From Paludibacteraceae bacterium (lineage in GTDB: Bacteria > Bacteroidota > Bacteroidia > Bacteroidales > Paludibacteraceae), in assembly GCA_017471175.1 (NCBI GenBank), contig JAFUVS010000015.1, forward strand, positions 184,373 to 248,372: a stretch of DNA of 64,000 nucleotides, given 5' to 3'. The position numbers and the translations under genes are program-made. This document shows positions 1-8,874 of this stretch, piece after piece (within the stretch, counting starts at the first letter, position 1; every line of letters begins with the position of its first letter). The notes beneath the pieces are model-generated. The model was not told the origin of the DNA. It searched no databases and was given only the letters and a program-made list of their open reading frames with translations.

Positions 1-1794
1 TCCCGCAGCATACAGACACTCGTCAGGCGATACGGCTACCGACCCTCGACCATTAACGTAGGTGGAGAGTTTGATAGTCGGAGTGGACGACGTTCCTTCG
101 CCATTTTCTGTTCCGCCTTGCTCGGAAGCAGCAGTACCTATCTGCACGTAAACGGCTGAAGCATCGTTCTTATCGCGTACTTGAATAAAGACATTGCCAT
201 CCGCTTTCCGCTCAACGTGAATCACATCATTGCTGTCAAAATAAATCTTTTCATTACTGTTCGGACAAACATAATAAGACCAATAGGGGCAAATCTTATG
301 ATAACTTGCATATACATAATCATTTTCGGGATCGCTATATGCGCCTGGGAAATAAGCTTGAGATCCGATGTAAGGATTAGATTCTCCTTGTCCTACTGCA
401 ACGTTGCTATAATCGCTGAAACCATCTGAATATAAAGTGTAGGTTGTTCCTGATAAATCGTAAACAAAACCGAAATAATACAAATTCTCCCATCCTGTGG
501 AGTTAAAACACTCTGTATATCCGGCATAAGACATATCATTGGCTAATTCTGCCTTTGCAAAAATATAGTCATCTGCTGCGGGTGCGGTAATTGCATTGTA
601 CGATTGTGTGGTTATATCTGAGAAGAACAATTTAACGTTTGCGCCTTCACTATTCGTTGCTTGCAAAACCGTAAATGTCTTTGACCAGCCGTTACCGGTT
701 TTCCAATCTGCATCACACATTTTGCTGCCCAACGTCTTTTGGCTTGTCATACTCATTTGGTCTAAGGCAAAGTATGCCGTACACGGTACATCTCCTTGTG
801 GCTCAACTTCATCGGTTGCCACGCAATCATCTGTAAAATCAGCAGTTACCATATATTGTTTTCCCGAGGTAGCCGTGAACGTAGCAACAACTTTGTATTT
901 TCCTGTCTTATATTCCGTTACGGTAGTTTCTACAGAAGTATATTCAATTTTTGTTGAACCTTGATAAAGACTTGTAACTTCCGTATCTGACAAAGAAGAG
1001 GCAAAAGAGCCAAGAGTGGTAGCCGAATTATATTTAAGCGTAAAACGATATGACTTATTATCAGAGCCTGTACCTGCTCCAGCCAACAGCCAGTATTTCC
1101 AATCGACATCCGCACCTGTATTGTCAATATAACGGTCTGTGGTTGATGCCGTTATACTAATACCATCGAAATAGTCGGTAAGCGTTATCTCTTGATCCAA
1201 GTCATAATTATAGGCTTTTACAGTAACCTCCTTATCGAAGCCGCCGAAATAGTAATATCTACCACTCTGACAAGCCCGTATATTATTAGCTTGAAGACGA
1301 TAAATGGGATATCCGTCATTCCCCATTCGCTTGTATGTCAGTGTAATTTGACCCTTTGGATCATCTGCATAATCTTTGTCCTTATCAACAATCCAAGTCT
1401 TATCACTACAATTTTGAGCGGTTGTATAGGTGATTGTGTGCGTTCCCTCAATCTTCGTATTAGAACCTGTATTGACATCAATTACGTGTAAACCAGACAC
1501 AGGAGTTCCATTAGCTTGATTGATAGTCAAGAACAAATCAAAGTTAAAATTGCTGCCATTCTGCCTTGCCCGCAGATATCGTACACCCGTGTACATCGGA
1601 TAATCAGCCTGCGGAGCACGATTCTGCAAACTTGCTTGTTCTTCCGTTGTATATTCCGTTTCCTCTGACTCAGAAACGTAAACAGCGTCTTCATCCGTTT
1701 CTCTCACTACAGAAACCGTACTGACTTTTTGTGCCTGCATAGAGATGCCCGCCAAAAACAAACACCCTACCAACAAAACGTAAAACTTTTTCAT
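1..1794 (-). CDS. Large secreted protein of unknown function (3' part outside window)
   Basis: The reverse strand is open from an ATG at 1794 to the left edge, giving at least 598 residues. Residues 1-22 form a clear Sec signal peptide (MKKFYVLLVGCLFLAG, then an ISMQAQ-like cleavage site). The body is rich in Thr, Ser, Tyr and Asp and looks like tandem beta-sandwich domains; I cannot assign a family. The last visible residues (YVNGRGSVAVSPDE) resemble the start of an InlB-type B-repeat ('GxGxVxxSP'), common in large Bacteroidales surface proteins. A promoter with matching spacing lies just upstream. The stop is not visible, so total length and any type IX sorting domain are unknown. Confidence 0.8.
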   Translation of the reverse strand, partial: MKKFYVLLVGCLFLAGISMQAQKVSTVSVVRETDEDAVYVSESEETEYTTEEQASLQNRAPQADYPMYTGVRYLRARQNGSNFNFDLFLTINQANGTPVSGLHVIDVNTGSNTKIEGTHTITYTTAQNCSDKTWIVDKDKDYADDPKGQITLTYKRMGNDGYPIYRLQANNIRACQSGRYYYFGGFDKEVTVKAYNYDLDQEITLTDYFDGISITASTTDRYIDNTGADVDWKYWLLAGAGTGSDNKSYRFTLKYNSATTLGSFASSLSDTEVTSLYQGSTKIEYTSVETTVTEYKTGKYKVVATFTATSGKQYMVTADFTDDCVATDEVEPQGDVPCTAYFALDQMSMTSQKTLGSKMCDADWKTGNGWSKTFTVLQATNSEGANVKLFFSDITTQSYNAITAPAADDYIFAKAELANDMSYAGYTECFNSTGWENLYYFGFVYDLSGTTYTLYSDGFSDYSNVAVGQGESNPYIGSQAYFPGAYSDPENDYVYASYHKICPYWSYYVCPNSNEKIYFDSNDVIHVERKADGNVFIQVRDKNDASAVYVQIGTAASEQGGTENGEGTSSTPTIKLSTYVNGRGSVAVSPDECLYAAG

Positions 1795-1819
1795 AACCGC
1801 ATAATTTTATGTAACGCGG

Positions 1820-1851
1820 CAAAGTTAAGCAAGTCGAATCATACAACCAAC
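1820..1851 (-). promoter_or_regulatory. Bacteroidota promoter for the secreted protein at the left edge
   Basis: Read on the minus strand there is a TTG, a 20-bp spacer and TAACTTTG, matching the primary-sigma consensus of Bacteroidota (TTTG / TAnnTTTG). It sits about 26 bp before the ATG at 1794, so the leader would be short. Confidence 0.6.
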
Positions 1852-1973
1852 TGAAAACCTATTATTTTTTATTTTTTTATGCGCAAATTGTATTTTTTTA
1901 CTAAGGGATGCGCATAATTTGCTCCCATTGCATACCTAAAAACGAGTCATCAATTATCTTCAATTAACCATCA

Positions 1974-2610
1974 ATGACTTCATTAGTCCTAATGTACTCC
2001 GAAAATTTGAATATGGTCTGGGAAAACCTGCCGGCGCAATTAAGCAAAGAGAATAAGAAGTTTGTCTATGGTGTGATGCGGGAAGGCGCGCGCAAAAGAT
2101 TTTGAACTTGCTATTATGTGGCTGTATGACTGCGGATTGGTGCTTCGTTCTCATCGTATTGAAGAACCCCGTATGCCGCTGATAGCCTACCAAGAGTTAT
2201 CTGTTTTCAAGCTGTTTATGGTCGATGTGGGACTGCTTGGAGCAATGGCGGGGCTGAACGCGCAAACGCTCATTGGTACGAACGACATATTTACAGAGTT
2301 TAAGGGTGCGCTGACGGAACAATTCGTTATGCAAGAGCTGACAGCTTTATCAAACACTGACTACATTGGCTATTGGACGAATGCACGGAGCACCGCTGAA
2401 GTGGACTTTATTGTTCAACGCAATGGAATGATTATACCCATCGAAGCAAAGTCAGGAGAAAACTTACGCTCGCGCAGTTTTACGCTGTTCTGCCAAAACT
2501 ACAATCCGCATATAGCAGTCAAGACATCTCCCCTCCCGTATCACAGCGGCAAAACTGTCCAAAACATTCCCCTCTACGGGTTGGCGAGTTTCGTAGCCGG
2601 ATGCGAATAA
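1974..2610 (+). pseudogene. Frameshifted C-terminal remnant of a DUF4143-type ATPase
   Basis: Two overlapping frames together encode the C-terminal half of an ATP-binding protein of the AAA_14/DUF4143 family. The first frame starts at ATG 1974 and reads WENLPAQLSKENKKFVYGV, then stops at 2103-2105. The second frame picks up as AKDFELAIMWLYDCG and runs to 2610 through EFKGALTEQFVMQEL and the nuclease-like STAEVDFIVQ...PIEAKSGE motif. The break lies in a GC-repeat at about 2086-2094 and would be repaired by adding 2 bp. The Walker A/B half is absent upstream, so the gene is both 5'-truncated and frameshifted. These ATPases are often strain-specific accessory genes. Confidence 0.8.
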
Positions 2611-2650
2611 AAAATCAACCACAGATTATTCGGTCTGTGGTTGATTTTTT
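2609..2650. terminator. Bidirectional intrinsic terminator between the ATPase remnant and pnp
   Basis: A perfect 17-bp inverted repeat (arm AAAAAATCAACCACAGA) with an 8-nt loop, giving an A-run on one side and a T-run on the other. It separates two convergent genes and can end transcription from both sides. Confidence 0.85.
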
Positions 2651-2681
2651 ATTATGTACGTCTCTTTAATGTCTGTTATTC

Positions 2682-5009
2682 TTAATGTCTGCGGTCCAGA
2701 CGTGCTCCGTCGCCATCGAAATCGCGGTTGCGGAACTCGTGCTGTCCATGACGCTCGGAGCGGGGACGGTCGCCGTAGTTATGCTCACCACGTGCGCCGG
2801 TGGAAGCACCGAAACTGCGTTCACCACGAGGAGGACGTTGCGGACGTTCAGGCTCCACATAACCTTCGGGTTTCTCTTTGAGCGCCTTGGCAGAGAGACG
2901 GAACTTGCCTGTTTTCTCGTCCACTTCAAGCAACTTAATCATAATCTTGTCGCCTTCGTGGATGCCGGTTTCTTCCATCGTCTCATAACGCTTCCAGTCA
3001 ATCTCGGAGATATGCAGCAGACCTTCCTTGCCGGGCATAAACTCTACGAAGCAGCCGTAAGGCATAATGGACTTAACTGTAGCCTCGTAGGTCTCGCCCA
3101 CTTCGGGCAGAGCCACGATGGCTTTGATTTTCGCCATAGCGGCTTGCATCGAATCGCCGTTATTGCTGGCAATCTCGACTTTGCCGCCACGGTCATCCTC
3201 GTCAATCGAGATGACTGCACCGGTCTCGGCTTGGATACCTTGGATGATCTTCCCGCCCGGACCAATAACGGCACCAATCATATCTTTGGGGATATAGAAA
3301 GTAACGATACGCGGAGCGTGCGGCTTGATGTCGGCGCGCGGTGCGGGCATCGTTTCGAGCATACGGTCGAGAATATACATACGTGCCTCGTGGGCTTGTG
3401 CGAGGGCGTTCTCAAGAATCTCGTAACTGAGTCCGTCCACCTTGATATCCATCTGGCAGGCGGTCAGGCCATCGCGGGTACCGGTGGTCTTGAAGTCCAT
3501 ATCGCCGAGGTGGTCTTCGTCACCGAGAATATCGCTGAGGATAGCGTAGTTAGTACCTTTGTTCTCGGAGATGAGTCCCATAGCGATACCACTGACAGGT
3601 TTCTTAATCTGCACACCGGCATCCATCAGAGCCAAGCAACCGGCACATACCGTTGCCATTGAGCTGGAGCCGTTCGATTCAAGAATATCCGAAACGACGC
3701 GGACAGCATAGGGATAATCCTCGGGAATCATATTCTTGAGTGCGCGGCAAGCGAGGTTGCCGTGTCCTATCTCGCGACGACCTACGCCGCGTTGTGCTTT
3801 GGCTTCGCCGGTAGCAAAGGGCGGGAAGTTGTAGTGAAGGAGGAAGCGGTCGGTGGACTGAATGAGTGCTTCGTCGATGATTTTCTCGTCGCGGGAAGTA
3901 CCGAGTGTAACGGTTGAGAGCGATTGCGTTTCTCCGCGCGTGAAGATAGCAGAGCCGTGAGGTCCGGGCAGGGGGCTGACTTCGCACCAGATAGGACGAA
4001 TGTCGGTCGTTTTACGTCCGTCCAGACGTTTACCCTCGTCAAGGACGGCGCGACGCATAGCCTCTTTCTCTACGTCGTGGTAGTAGCGGTCCACAAGAGC
4101 TGCTATATCGTCCACCTCAACGCCGAGAGCCTCAGCGCGCTGCTGCATATAGTCAGCTTTGTCGGTCTTGAAGTCTTCGCGAATCTGCGAGAACATAGCC
4201 TCGCGGTGGTGCTTGTCGGTGTCGGCACTGGTAGCCTGTGCGTATGCCCGGTCGTAAGCGTAGACGTGAACAGCCTGACGCAGTTCGTCATCGTTAATCT
4301 CGTGGCAGTACTCGCGCTTCACCTCCTTGCCGTATTCGCGCATCATTTCTATTTGGGCGCGGCACTGAGGTTTGATGGCTTCGTGAGCGGCTTTGATGGC
4401 ATCGAGCATCACGCTTTCGGGCACTTCTTTCATTTCGCCCTCTACCATCATAATGTTATCTTCAGTAGCAGCCACAACTAATTCGAGGTCAGCGTGTTCG
4501 CACTGCTCGAAGGTGGGGTTGATGACCATCTCGCCATTGACGCGCGCCACGCGCACTTCGCTGATAGGACCCTCAAAAGGTATATCGGAGCAAGCCAAAG
4601 CAGCGGAGGCTGCCAGACCTGCGATGCTTTCGGGCATATCAATGCCGTCGGCACTGTAAAGGGTTACATTTACGAATGTCTCTGCGTGGTAATTAGCGGG
4701 GAAGAGGGGGCGTAATGCACGGTCGATGAGTCGCGCTATCAGGATTTCGTAGTCGCTTGCTTTCCCTTCTCTGCGTGTGAAACCGCCCGGGAAGCGACCT
4801 GCGGAAGCAAATTTCTCTTTGTACTCTACCGTCAAGGGCATAAAGTCGGTGCCGGGTACTGCGTCCTTGGCACTGCATACCGTTGCCAAAATCATTGTGT
4901 TACCCAATGTTGCCATCACGGCGCCATCGGCTTGTTTCGCCAATTTGCCTGTTTCTAACGTAATGACGCGTCCGTCGGGCAACTGAATCTCTTTTCTAAC
5001 AATGTTCAT
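2682..5009 (-). CDS. pnp: Polyribonucleotide nucleotidyltransferase (PNPase)
   Basis: A 775-residue phosphorolytic 3'-5' exoribonuclease acting in mRNA decay in the cytoplasm. Visible in order are the first RNase PH domain ([13 protein letters not shown]), the helical linker, the second RNase PH domain ([23 protein letters not shown]), the KH domain ([15 protein letters not shown]) and the S1 domain ([19 protein letters not shown]). The last ~60 residues are an Arg/Gly/Pro-rich low-complexity tail, probably an extra RNA-binding extension. The start at 5009 (MNIVRKEI) fits homologous N-termini; the frame is open further upstream but that part overlaps the stem-loop and promoter. The gene has its own promoter, and a stem-loop in the leader is a candidate autoregulation site. 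Confidence 0.97.
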   Translation of the reverse strand: MNIVRKEIQLPDGRVITLETGKLAKQADGAVMATLGNTMILATVCSAKDAVPGTDFMPLTVEYKEKFASAGRFPGGFTRREGKASDYEILIARLIDRALRPLFPANYHAETFVNVTLYSADGIDMPESIAGLAASAALACSDIPFEGPISEVRVARVNGEMVINPTFEQCEHADLELVVAATEDNIMMVEGEMKEVPESVMLDAIKAAHEAIKPQCRAQIEMMREYGKEVKREYCHEINDDELRQAVHVYAYDRAYAQATSADTDKHHREAMFSQIREDFKTDKADYMQQRAEALGVEVDDIAALVDRYYHDVEKEAMRRAVLDEGKRLDGRKTTDIRPIWCEVSPLPGPHGSAIFTRGETQSLSTVTLGTSRDEKIIDEALIQSTDRFLLHYNFPPFATGEAKAQRGVGRREIGHGNLACRALKNMIPEDYPYAVRVVSDILESNGSSSMATVCAGCLALMDAGVQIKKPVSGIAMGLISENKGTNYAILSDILGDEDHLGDMDFKTTGTRDGLTACQMDIKVDGLSYEILENALAQAHEARMYILDRMLETMPAPRADIKPHAPRIVTFYIPKDMIGAVIGPGGKIIQGIQAETGAVISIDEDDRGGKVEIASNNGDSMQAAMAKIKAIVALPEVGETYEATVKSIMPYGCFVEFMPGKEGLLHISEIDWKRYETMEETGIHEGDKIMIKLLEVDEKTGKFRLSAKALKEKPEGYVEPERPQRPPRGERSFGASTGARGEHNYGDRPRSERHGQHEFRNRDFDGDGARLDRRH

Positions 5010-5040
5010 TGTCTTTCTTTTTGTTTTTTGTTCATACTGT

Positions 5041-5059
5041 GAGCCGCCGTTTGCGGCTC
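5041..5059 (-). promoter_or_regulatory. Stem-loop in the pnp leader
   Basis: A perfect inverted repeat, GAGCCGC/GCGGCTC with a 5-nt loop, lies between the pnp promoter and its start codon, so it should be in the pnp 5' UTR. In E. coli a pnp leader stem cut by RNase III allows PNPase to repress its own synthesis. A similar role here is inference. Confidence 0.5.
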
Positions 5060-5089
5060 GAAACTGTTTTTGACCCGTAAAAAGCCGCG

Positions 5090-5121
5090 CAAAATTACGG
5101 CGGTTTTCGTATTTGCACAAA
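5090..5121 (-). promoter_or_regulatory. Promoter of pnp
   Basis: On the minus strand: TTG, a 20-bp spacer, then TAATTTTG (TAnnTTTG). It lies about 80 bp upstream of the pnp start. Confidence 0.6.
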
Positions 5122-5275
5122 TTTATTTTACATTCTGCTTGTTTTTAGGCATTTCTCACGTATTTCAAGAAAAGAGAACCGGTCGTCAATTTGATTTTTC
5201 TTGGTCACCAATTACCAACAATTTACCATCAATTATTTTTCTTCTACGGATAGTATGATGAAAAACACTGTTGAA

Positions 5276-5842
5276 TTATGTAAAATTCAGACCATACCGA
5301 TGCTTTCCTATTGTCTGCTCCCAGATAAGCCACATCAGGAAAATGACAAAATAGAAGAGGTACTTGAACAGATAGTTATGGAAGAGGTGGAAGAGTTCGG
5401 GATGGGGCTGCATAATGAGACTGATCCAATAGATTCGCAAGATATTAAAGCCATAGATAATCCCCCAGCCGAGCGGTATATACCATAGTTTGTGCTTCCA
5501 CGCTCCGCTTGCGGTCAGCATCAGACACAGCCAGATGAACGACTGCTTGACGGGCGTACATCCCCATACAATATGATTGCCATGTCCTTCAGGGAAACGG
5601 ATGACATTATCCACTAACGTAATGCCTTCGCGGGTCAGACAGAGCAGCCGTTGGACAGCCGTCGCCGTATGGTGCGCCAATGCCTCAAAGAAAGGCGTGA
5701 CGGTCATTCCCCACAGCGTTACATCCCCTACCCCTGCATCGTCCCCGTGGACCGACAGTTTCCATACCGTATCTGCCGCCACAAGCGTGACGGCAAATAC
5801 GATAAATCCTCTATAAGGAGTCAATGAACGGGGAAAAGTCAT
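5276..5842 (-). CDS. Exosortase/archaeosortase-family membrane protein
   Basis: A 188-residue polytopic membrane protein with the exosortase catalytic triad: Cys95 in WGCTPVKQSF, Arg136 in NILRIYW and His152 or His155 in LFHLFHNYLF. Exosortases are integral membrane transpeptidases that recognise C-terminal tripartite sorting tails and attach proteins to the envelope. The protein is short compared with proteobacterial EpsH and resembles the compact forms of Bacteroidota. It starts 2 bp after the GH106-like lipoprotein gene stop, so the two are co-transcribed and probably translationally coupled. I saw no neighbouring protein with an obvious sorting tail, so the substrate is unknown. Confidence 0.8.
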   Translation of the reverse strand: MTFPRSLTPYRGFIVFAVTLVAADTVWKLSVHGDDAGVGDVTLWGMTVTPFFEALAHHTATAVQRLLCLTREGITLVDNVIRFPEGHGNHIVWGCTPVKQSFIWLCLMLTASGAWKHKLWYIPLGWGIIYGFNILRIYWISLIMQPHPELFHLFHNYLFKYLFYFVIFLMWLIWEQTIGKHRYGLNFT

Positions 5843-5844
5843 CG

Positions 5845-7839
5845 TTATTCGGCAGGCAGATGAGGAGCCGTGTAGTCAAGGTCAAGGTACTCCACCCCGC
5901 TGTCAGTAACGTGCAACATCAGCGACTCGTTGGGGCGGAAACGCAGGGTGAGTTCATCCGTTCGGTCGTGGTGATTGACGCGGATGGTGCGCTCGCTGCC
6001 TTGATCGGTGAAAGCATACTCATACGCGAGCGGGTACTCAATGGTCTGCGTCATCGGATTAGCCACGAACACAAAGTATTCATCGCCGTCCTGACGAACC
6101 CAGAAGTCAGGCAGGTTATCACCCTCGATGAGCGGCAGTTGTTTTTCTAATCGGGCTGCATCGCGTGTAACGGTAGGTTGAGCCGACAATGCAGTCAAAG
6201 CCGCAGCATACGCCTCGGTATGCTTTACCTTGCCGGGTTCTTTCGGTTCGCGACCAAGATAGATGGGCAGACCTTCCGAAGCAAGGCGCACGATGGTCTG
6301 CAAGGCAGTGAGTTCCATATAGTCCACGTCCACATAGAGAGCATTGAAAGTCGTTTCGCCACAGCGCAACACGCCGTCTTCGTAGCGTGCGCCGTTGAGG
6401 AAATACTGATTAACCCACATCGGCTGGCGACCTTTCTGCGCAGCGGGAGTCTGAATATAACGCATCTCGTAGCGTCCCCAAAGCCAGTTGAAGAACTTGC
6501 GCTCCTCGTCTGTATAGGCACCGCCCATCCACGAATCCTCCAAAGGCATATAAACCGCCAAGTCGGTATAGTTCACACCGCGACGCATATAGGTGGAAAC
6601 ACGTGTCATATAGCGGTTGAAGTCGGTGAGTTGCTGCCCTGTGAGGTTGTTCTCTGGGTGCATACTGACTTGGCAGGTGGTATAGAAATAGTTGGCAGTA
6701 TCGCCCAAGTGATTAAGCGGCATACCGTGCCAGATGATTTGGTTGGTTCCATTGGCGAAGAGGGCATCGCAGATAAGCCTGAGGTCGGCAATCTGCTCTT
6801 TGCCCTGATGGGGCGAGTGACCGCGGAAATTATTGTAACGCAGGCTGGTCCAGCCGTAAGCGCAAGTGAAAGTTTCTGCTGTGACGGCATCTTTCTTGCC
6901 GAGTGTGGCAGCGGAGGCGGCAATCTTGCTGAAGCAGGGTTCGTAGAGGATAGCCTCTGTTTCGGGAATATCCACCAAAGTAAAAGCGGTAAGCAAGTCC
7001 GTAGGTGCGCCGCCGCATTGTGCGCGCGAGAAACAGCCTTCGCGGGTGGCGTTCAGAGCAAACGGTTCGTAGAAATCGAAGAGGACATACTTGGAGAGGG
7101 TGGACATATAGTCGTAGAAGACATCGGCATCATAAATCTCGTGGGTCTTGGGATTAAGTAGCATGGTATCACGCAGATAAGGAAGGATATCGTAGCCGTG
7201 TTCCGCCATAAACGTCTTCTCGAAGCCCGGGGTATAGAGATACTCGGTTTCGACCTCCCACGAATCGACAAACAAGCCGGACTTGCTACCCTTGTAGGCA
7301 TTGTGCAGTCCACGGTTCATCTTGTCGGCATAGCGGTAAAAGACATCCTTGTTGAGGTGGTTGATGATGCGTGCTTCGCGGGGATGATCCCATACCAACG
7401 GGCGGCGGGCAATCTCCACACTATCAAAGAAATTGCGTGTCTGGTCTCCATCGGGCAGATCGACATCGGCGAAGGGCCACATCGTTCCGAACGTGAAGTC
7501 GCAACCCAGTCCTAACGAGTCAGCCACGTGCTTGGCTACCTCCACGGGACGTGCCCATTCTTCGGAGAGGAAAGCGGGATGGGGAGTGGTCGAATCGCAG
7601 AACATCGGATAAATCCAAGCAATCTCAACGCCGCCAAACTCGTGATCGTGCAGCCAAATAAGTTGGTTGCGCACATCGTTCGGGTCAATCTCAGCCGAGT
7701 GCCACCACCAACGGGTGTAGGGCTTGAAAGTGGGGTAAAGAGTGGACGTTTCCGACTGCTCATCCACGTGGCGGCATCCTGTCAGCGCGGCTGTCAATGC
7801 ACCAAGACAGAGACAGAAAGTAAGGATTGTTTTGTTCAT
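5845..7839 (-). CDS. GH106-like (alpha-L-rhamnosidase-type) lipoprotein
   Basis: A 664-residue lipoprotein (lipobox ending LTGC, Cys22). The N-terminal RWWWHS at residues 43-48 and the following GGVEIAWIYP are typical of the GH106 rhamnosidase-like catalytic barrel. FVDSWEVETEY supplies likely acidic residues, and the region through IIWHGMPLNHLGDTANYF continues the barrel. The protein is shorter than classical GH106 enzymes (often about 1000 residues) because most C-terminal beta-domains are missing. It is therefore a GH106-related enzyme of uncertain substrate, probably acting on rhamnose-containing glycans at the cell surface or in the periplasm. It is first in an operon with the exosortase-family gene and has its own promoter. 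Confidence 0.75.
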   Translation of the reverse strand: MNKTILTFCLCLGALTAALTGCRHVDEQSETSTLYPTFKPYTRWWWHSAEIDPNDVRNQLIWLHDHEFGGVEIAWIYPMFCDSTTPHPAFLSEEWARPVEVAKHVADSLGLGCDFTFGTMWPFADVDLPDGDQTRNFFDSVEIARRPLVWDHPREARIINHLNKDVFYRYADKMNRGLHNAYKGSKSGLFVDSWEVETEYLYTPGFEKTFMAEHGYDILPYLRDTMLLNPKTHEIYDADVFYDYMSTLSKYVLFDFYEPFALNATREGCFSRAQCGGAPTDLLTAFTLVDIPETEAILYEPCFSKIAASAATLGKKDAVTAETFTCAYGWTSLRYNNFRGHSPHQGKEQIADLRLICDALFANGTNQIIWHGMPLNHLGDTANYFYTTCQVSMHPENNLTGQQLTDFNRYMTRVSTYMRRGVNYTDLAVYMPLEDSWMGGAYTDEERKFFNWLWGRYEMRYIQTPAAQKGRQPMWVNQYFLNGARYEDGVLRCGETTFNALYVDVDYMELTALQTIVRLASEGLPIYLGREPKEPGKVKHTEAYAAALTALSAQPTVTRDAARLEKQLPLIEGDNLPDFWVRQDGDEYFVFVANPMTQTIEYPLAYEYAFTDQGSERTIRVNHHDRTDELTLRFRPNESLMLHVTDSGVEYLDLDYTAPHLPAE

Positions 7840-7866
7840 AGCAACTTAATTTAGGTTGAACAAGCG

Positions 7867-7898
7867 CAAAAGTACGCCGTTTGCAGCTTTCACGCAAA
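7867..7898 (-). promoter_or_regulatory. Promoter of the GH106-like/exosortase operon
   Basis: Minus strand: TTTG, a 20-bp spacer and TACTTTTG, about 28 bp before the ATG at 7839. It is divergent from the promoter at 7939-7970. Confidence 0.65.
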
Positions 7899-7938
7899 CA
7901 AAATCGAACAAACTTAAAGCGATAAAATAAAAAAGGCG

Positions 7939-7970
7939 TTTGTGTACATCGTTTTGTTTCCGTACTTTTG
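7939..7970 (+). promoter_or_regulatory. Promoter of the 5-alpha-reductase-like/OYE operon
   Basis: Plus strand: TTTG, a 20-bp spacer and TACTTTTG, followed by a short leader to the ATG at 8004. Confidence 0.65.
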
Positions 7971-8003
7971 CCGCCCTGAATATACAATTAAGTCTTTATA
8001 ACT

Positions 8004-8810
8004 ATGGAATGGACGTACATTCTGACGGGCGAGTTACCCGACCCGATTCGCGATTTTTATAATTTTTGTTTTATGATAGCCCTGGTAGGGTTGGTTATTT
8101 TTGTTACGCTTTACCACGTGAATGCCGGTTACGGCAAGATGCGCACCGAGAAGTGGGGACCTACTATCAGCAACAAAGTCGGCTGGTGTATGATGGAAGT
8201 GCCTGTTTTCCTGATTATGCTTTATTTCTACGGACTATCGGAAGTGCGAACCGATGTTCCCTACTACATCTTCTTCATTTTCTTTGAGATTCATTACCTC
8301 CAGCGTTCGTTTATCTTTCCTTTCCTGATGAAAGGCGAGAGCCAAATGCCCATTGTCATTATGGCGTTGTCGATGCTATGGAACGTGCTGAACGGCTATA
8401 TACAAGGTTTTTGGCTATTCTATTTGGCTCCCAAGTACGGTATGTACAGTCCCCATTGGATTCACTCGTGGCAGTTCATCGCAGGTGCGGTACTTTTCTT
8501 TACGGGTATGATTATCAATATCCATTCCGACTACGTTATCCGCCATCTGCGCAAACCGGGCGACACGAAGCACTACCTGCCCAAGAAAGGTATGTACCGC
8601 TTCGTGACGAGTGCCAATTACTTAGGCGAAATCATTGAATGGGGCGGATGGGCGTTACTCACTTGGTCGTGGGCGGGAGCCGTCTTCTTCTGGTTCACCT
8701 GCTGCAACCTCATTCCGCGCGCCAACGCCATCTACCTCAAGTACGAACAAGAGTTTGCTGATGAGTTCGACCGCAAACGGCTCAAACGAATCTTCCCATT
8801 TATCTATTAA
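8004..8810 (+). CDS. Steroid 5-alpha-reductase-family membrane protein
   Basis: A 268-residue polytopic membrane protein with the layout of the 3-oxo-5-alpha-steroid 4-dehydrogenase family (Steroid_dh). Hydrophobic helices fill most of the chain, and the conserved C-terminal segment is present (NIHSDYVIRHLRKPG, then YRFVTSANYLGEIIEWGGWA, ending near RANAIYLKYEQEF and KRIFPFIY). Family members reduce the C4-C5 double bond of 3-oxo-steroids with NADPH. In gut Bacteroidales homologs have been linked to 5-alpha reduction of bile-acid intermediates and steroids. The next gene is an OYE reductase 64 bp downstream under the same promoter. Other enones or lipids could be the real substrate. Confidence 0.85.
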   Translation: MEWTYILTGELPDPIRDFYNFCFMIALVGLVIFVTLYHVNAGYGKMRTEKWGPTISNKVGWCMMEVPVFLIMLYFYGLSEVRTDVPYYIFFIFFEIHYLQRSFIFPFLMKGESQMPIVIMALSMLWNVLNGYIQGFWLFYLAPKYGMYSPHWIHSWQFIAGAVLFFTGMIINIHSDYVIRHLRKPGDTKHYLPKKGMYRFVTSANYLGEIIEWGGWALLTWSWAGAVFFWFTCCNLIPRANAIYLKYEQEFADEFDRKRLKRIFPFIY

Positions 8811-8874
8811 AACCATCGGAGTTTTCGGAATCATCTGAATAATCCGAATCGTCCGAATACTCTGACAAAACTTT

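Noticed and set aside
3924-4481. Long plus-strand frames inside pnp and other genes
   Set aside because: They are complementary-strand artifacts of strongly biased coding sequence with no family motifs.
5201-5488. Plus-strand open frame of 95 residues
   Set aside because: It is the antisense shadow of the exosortase-family gene, whose triad and membrane helices are clear; no family pattern or promoter supports this frame.
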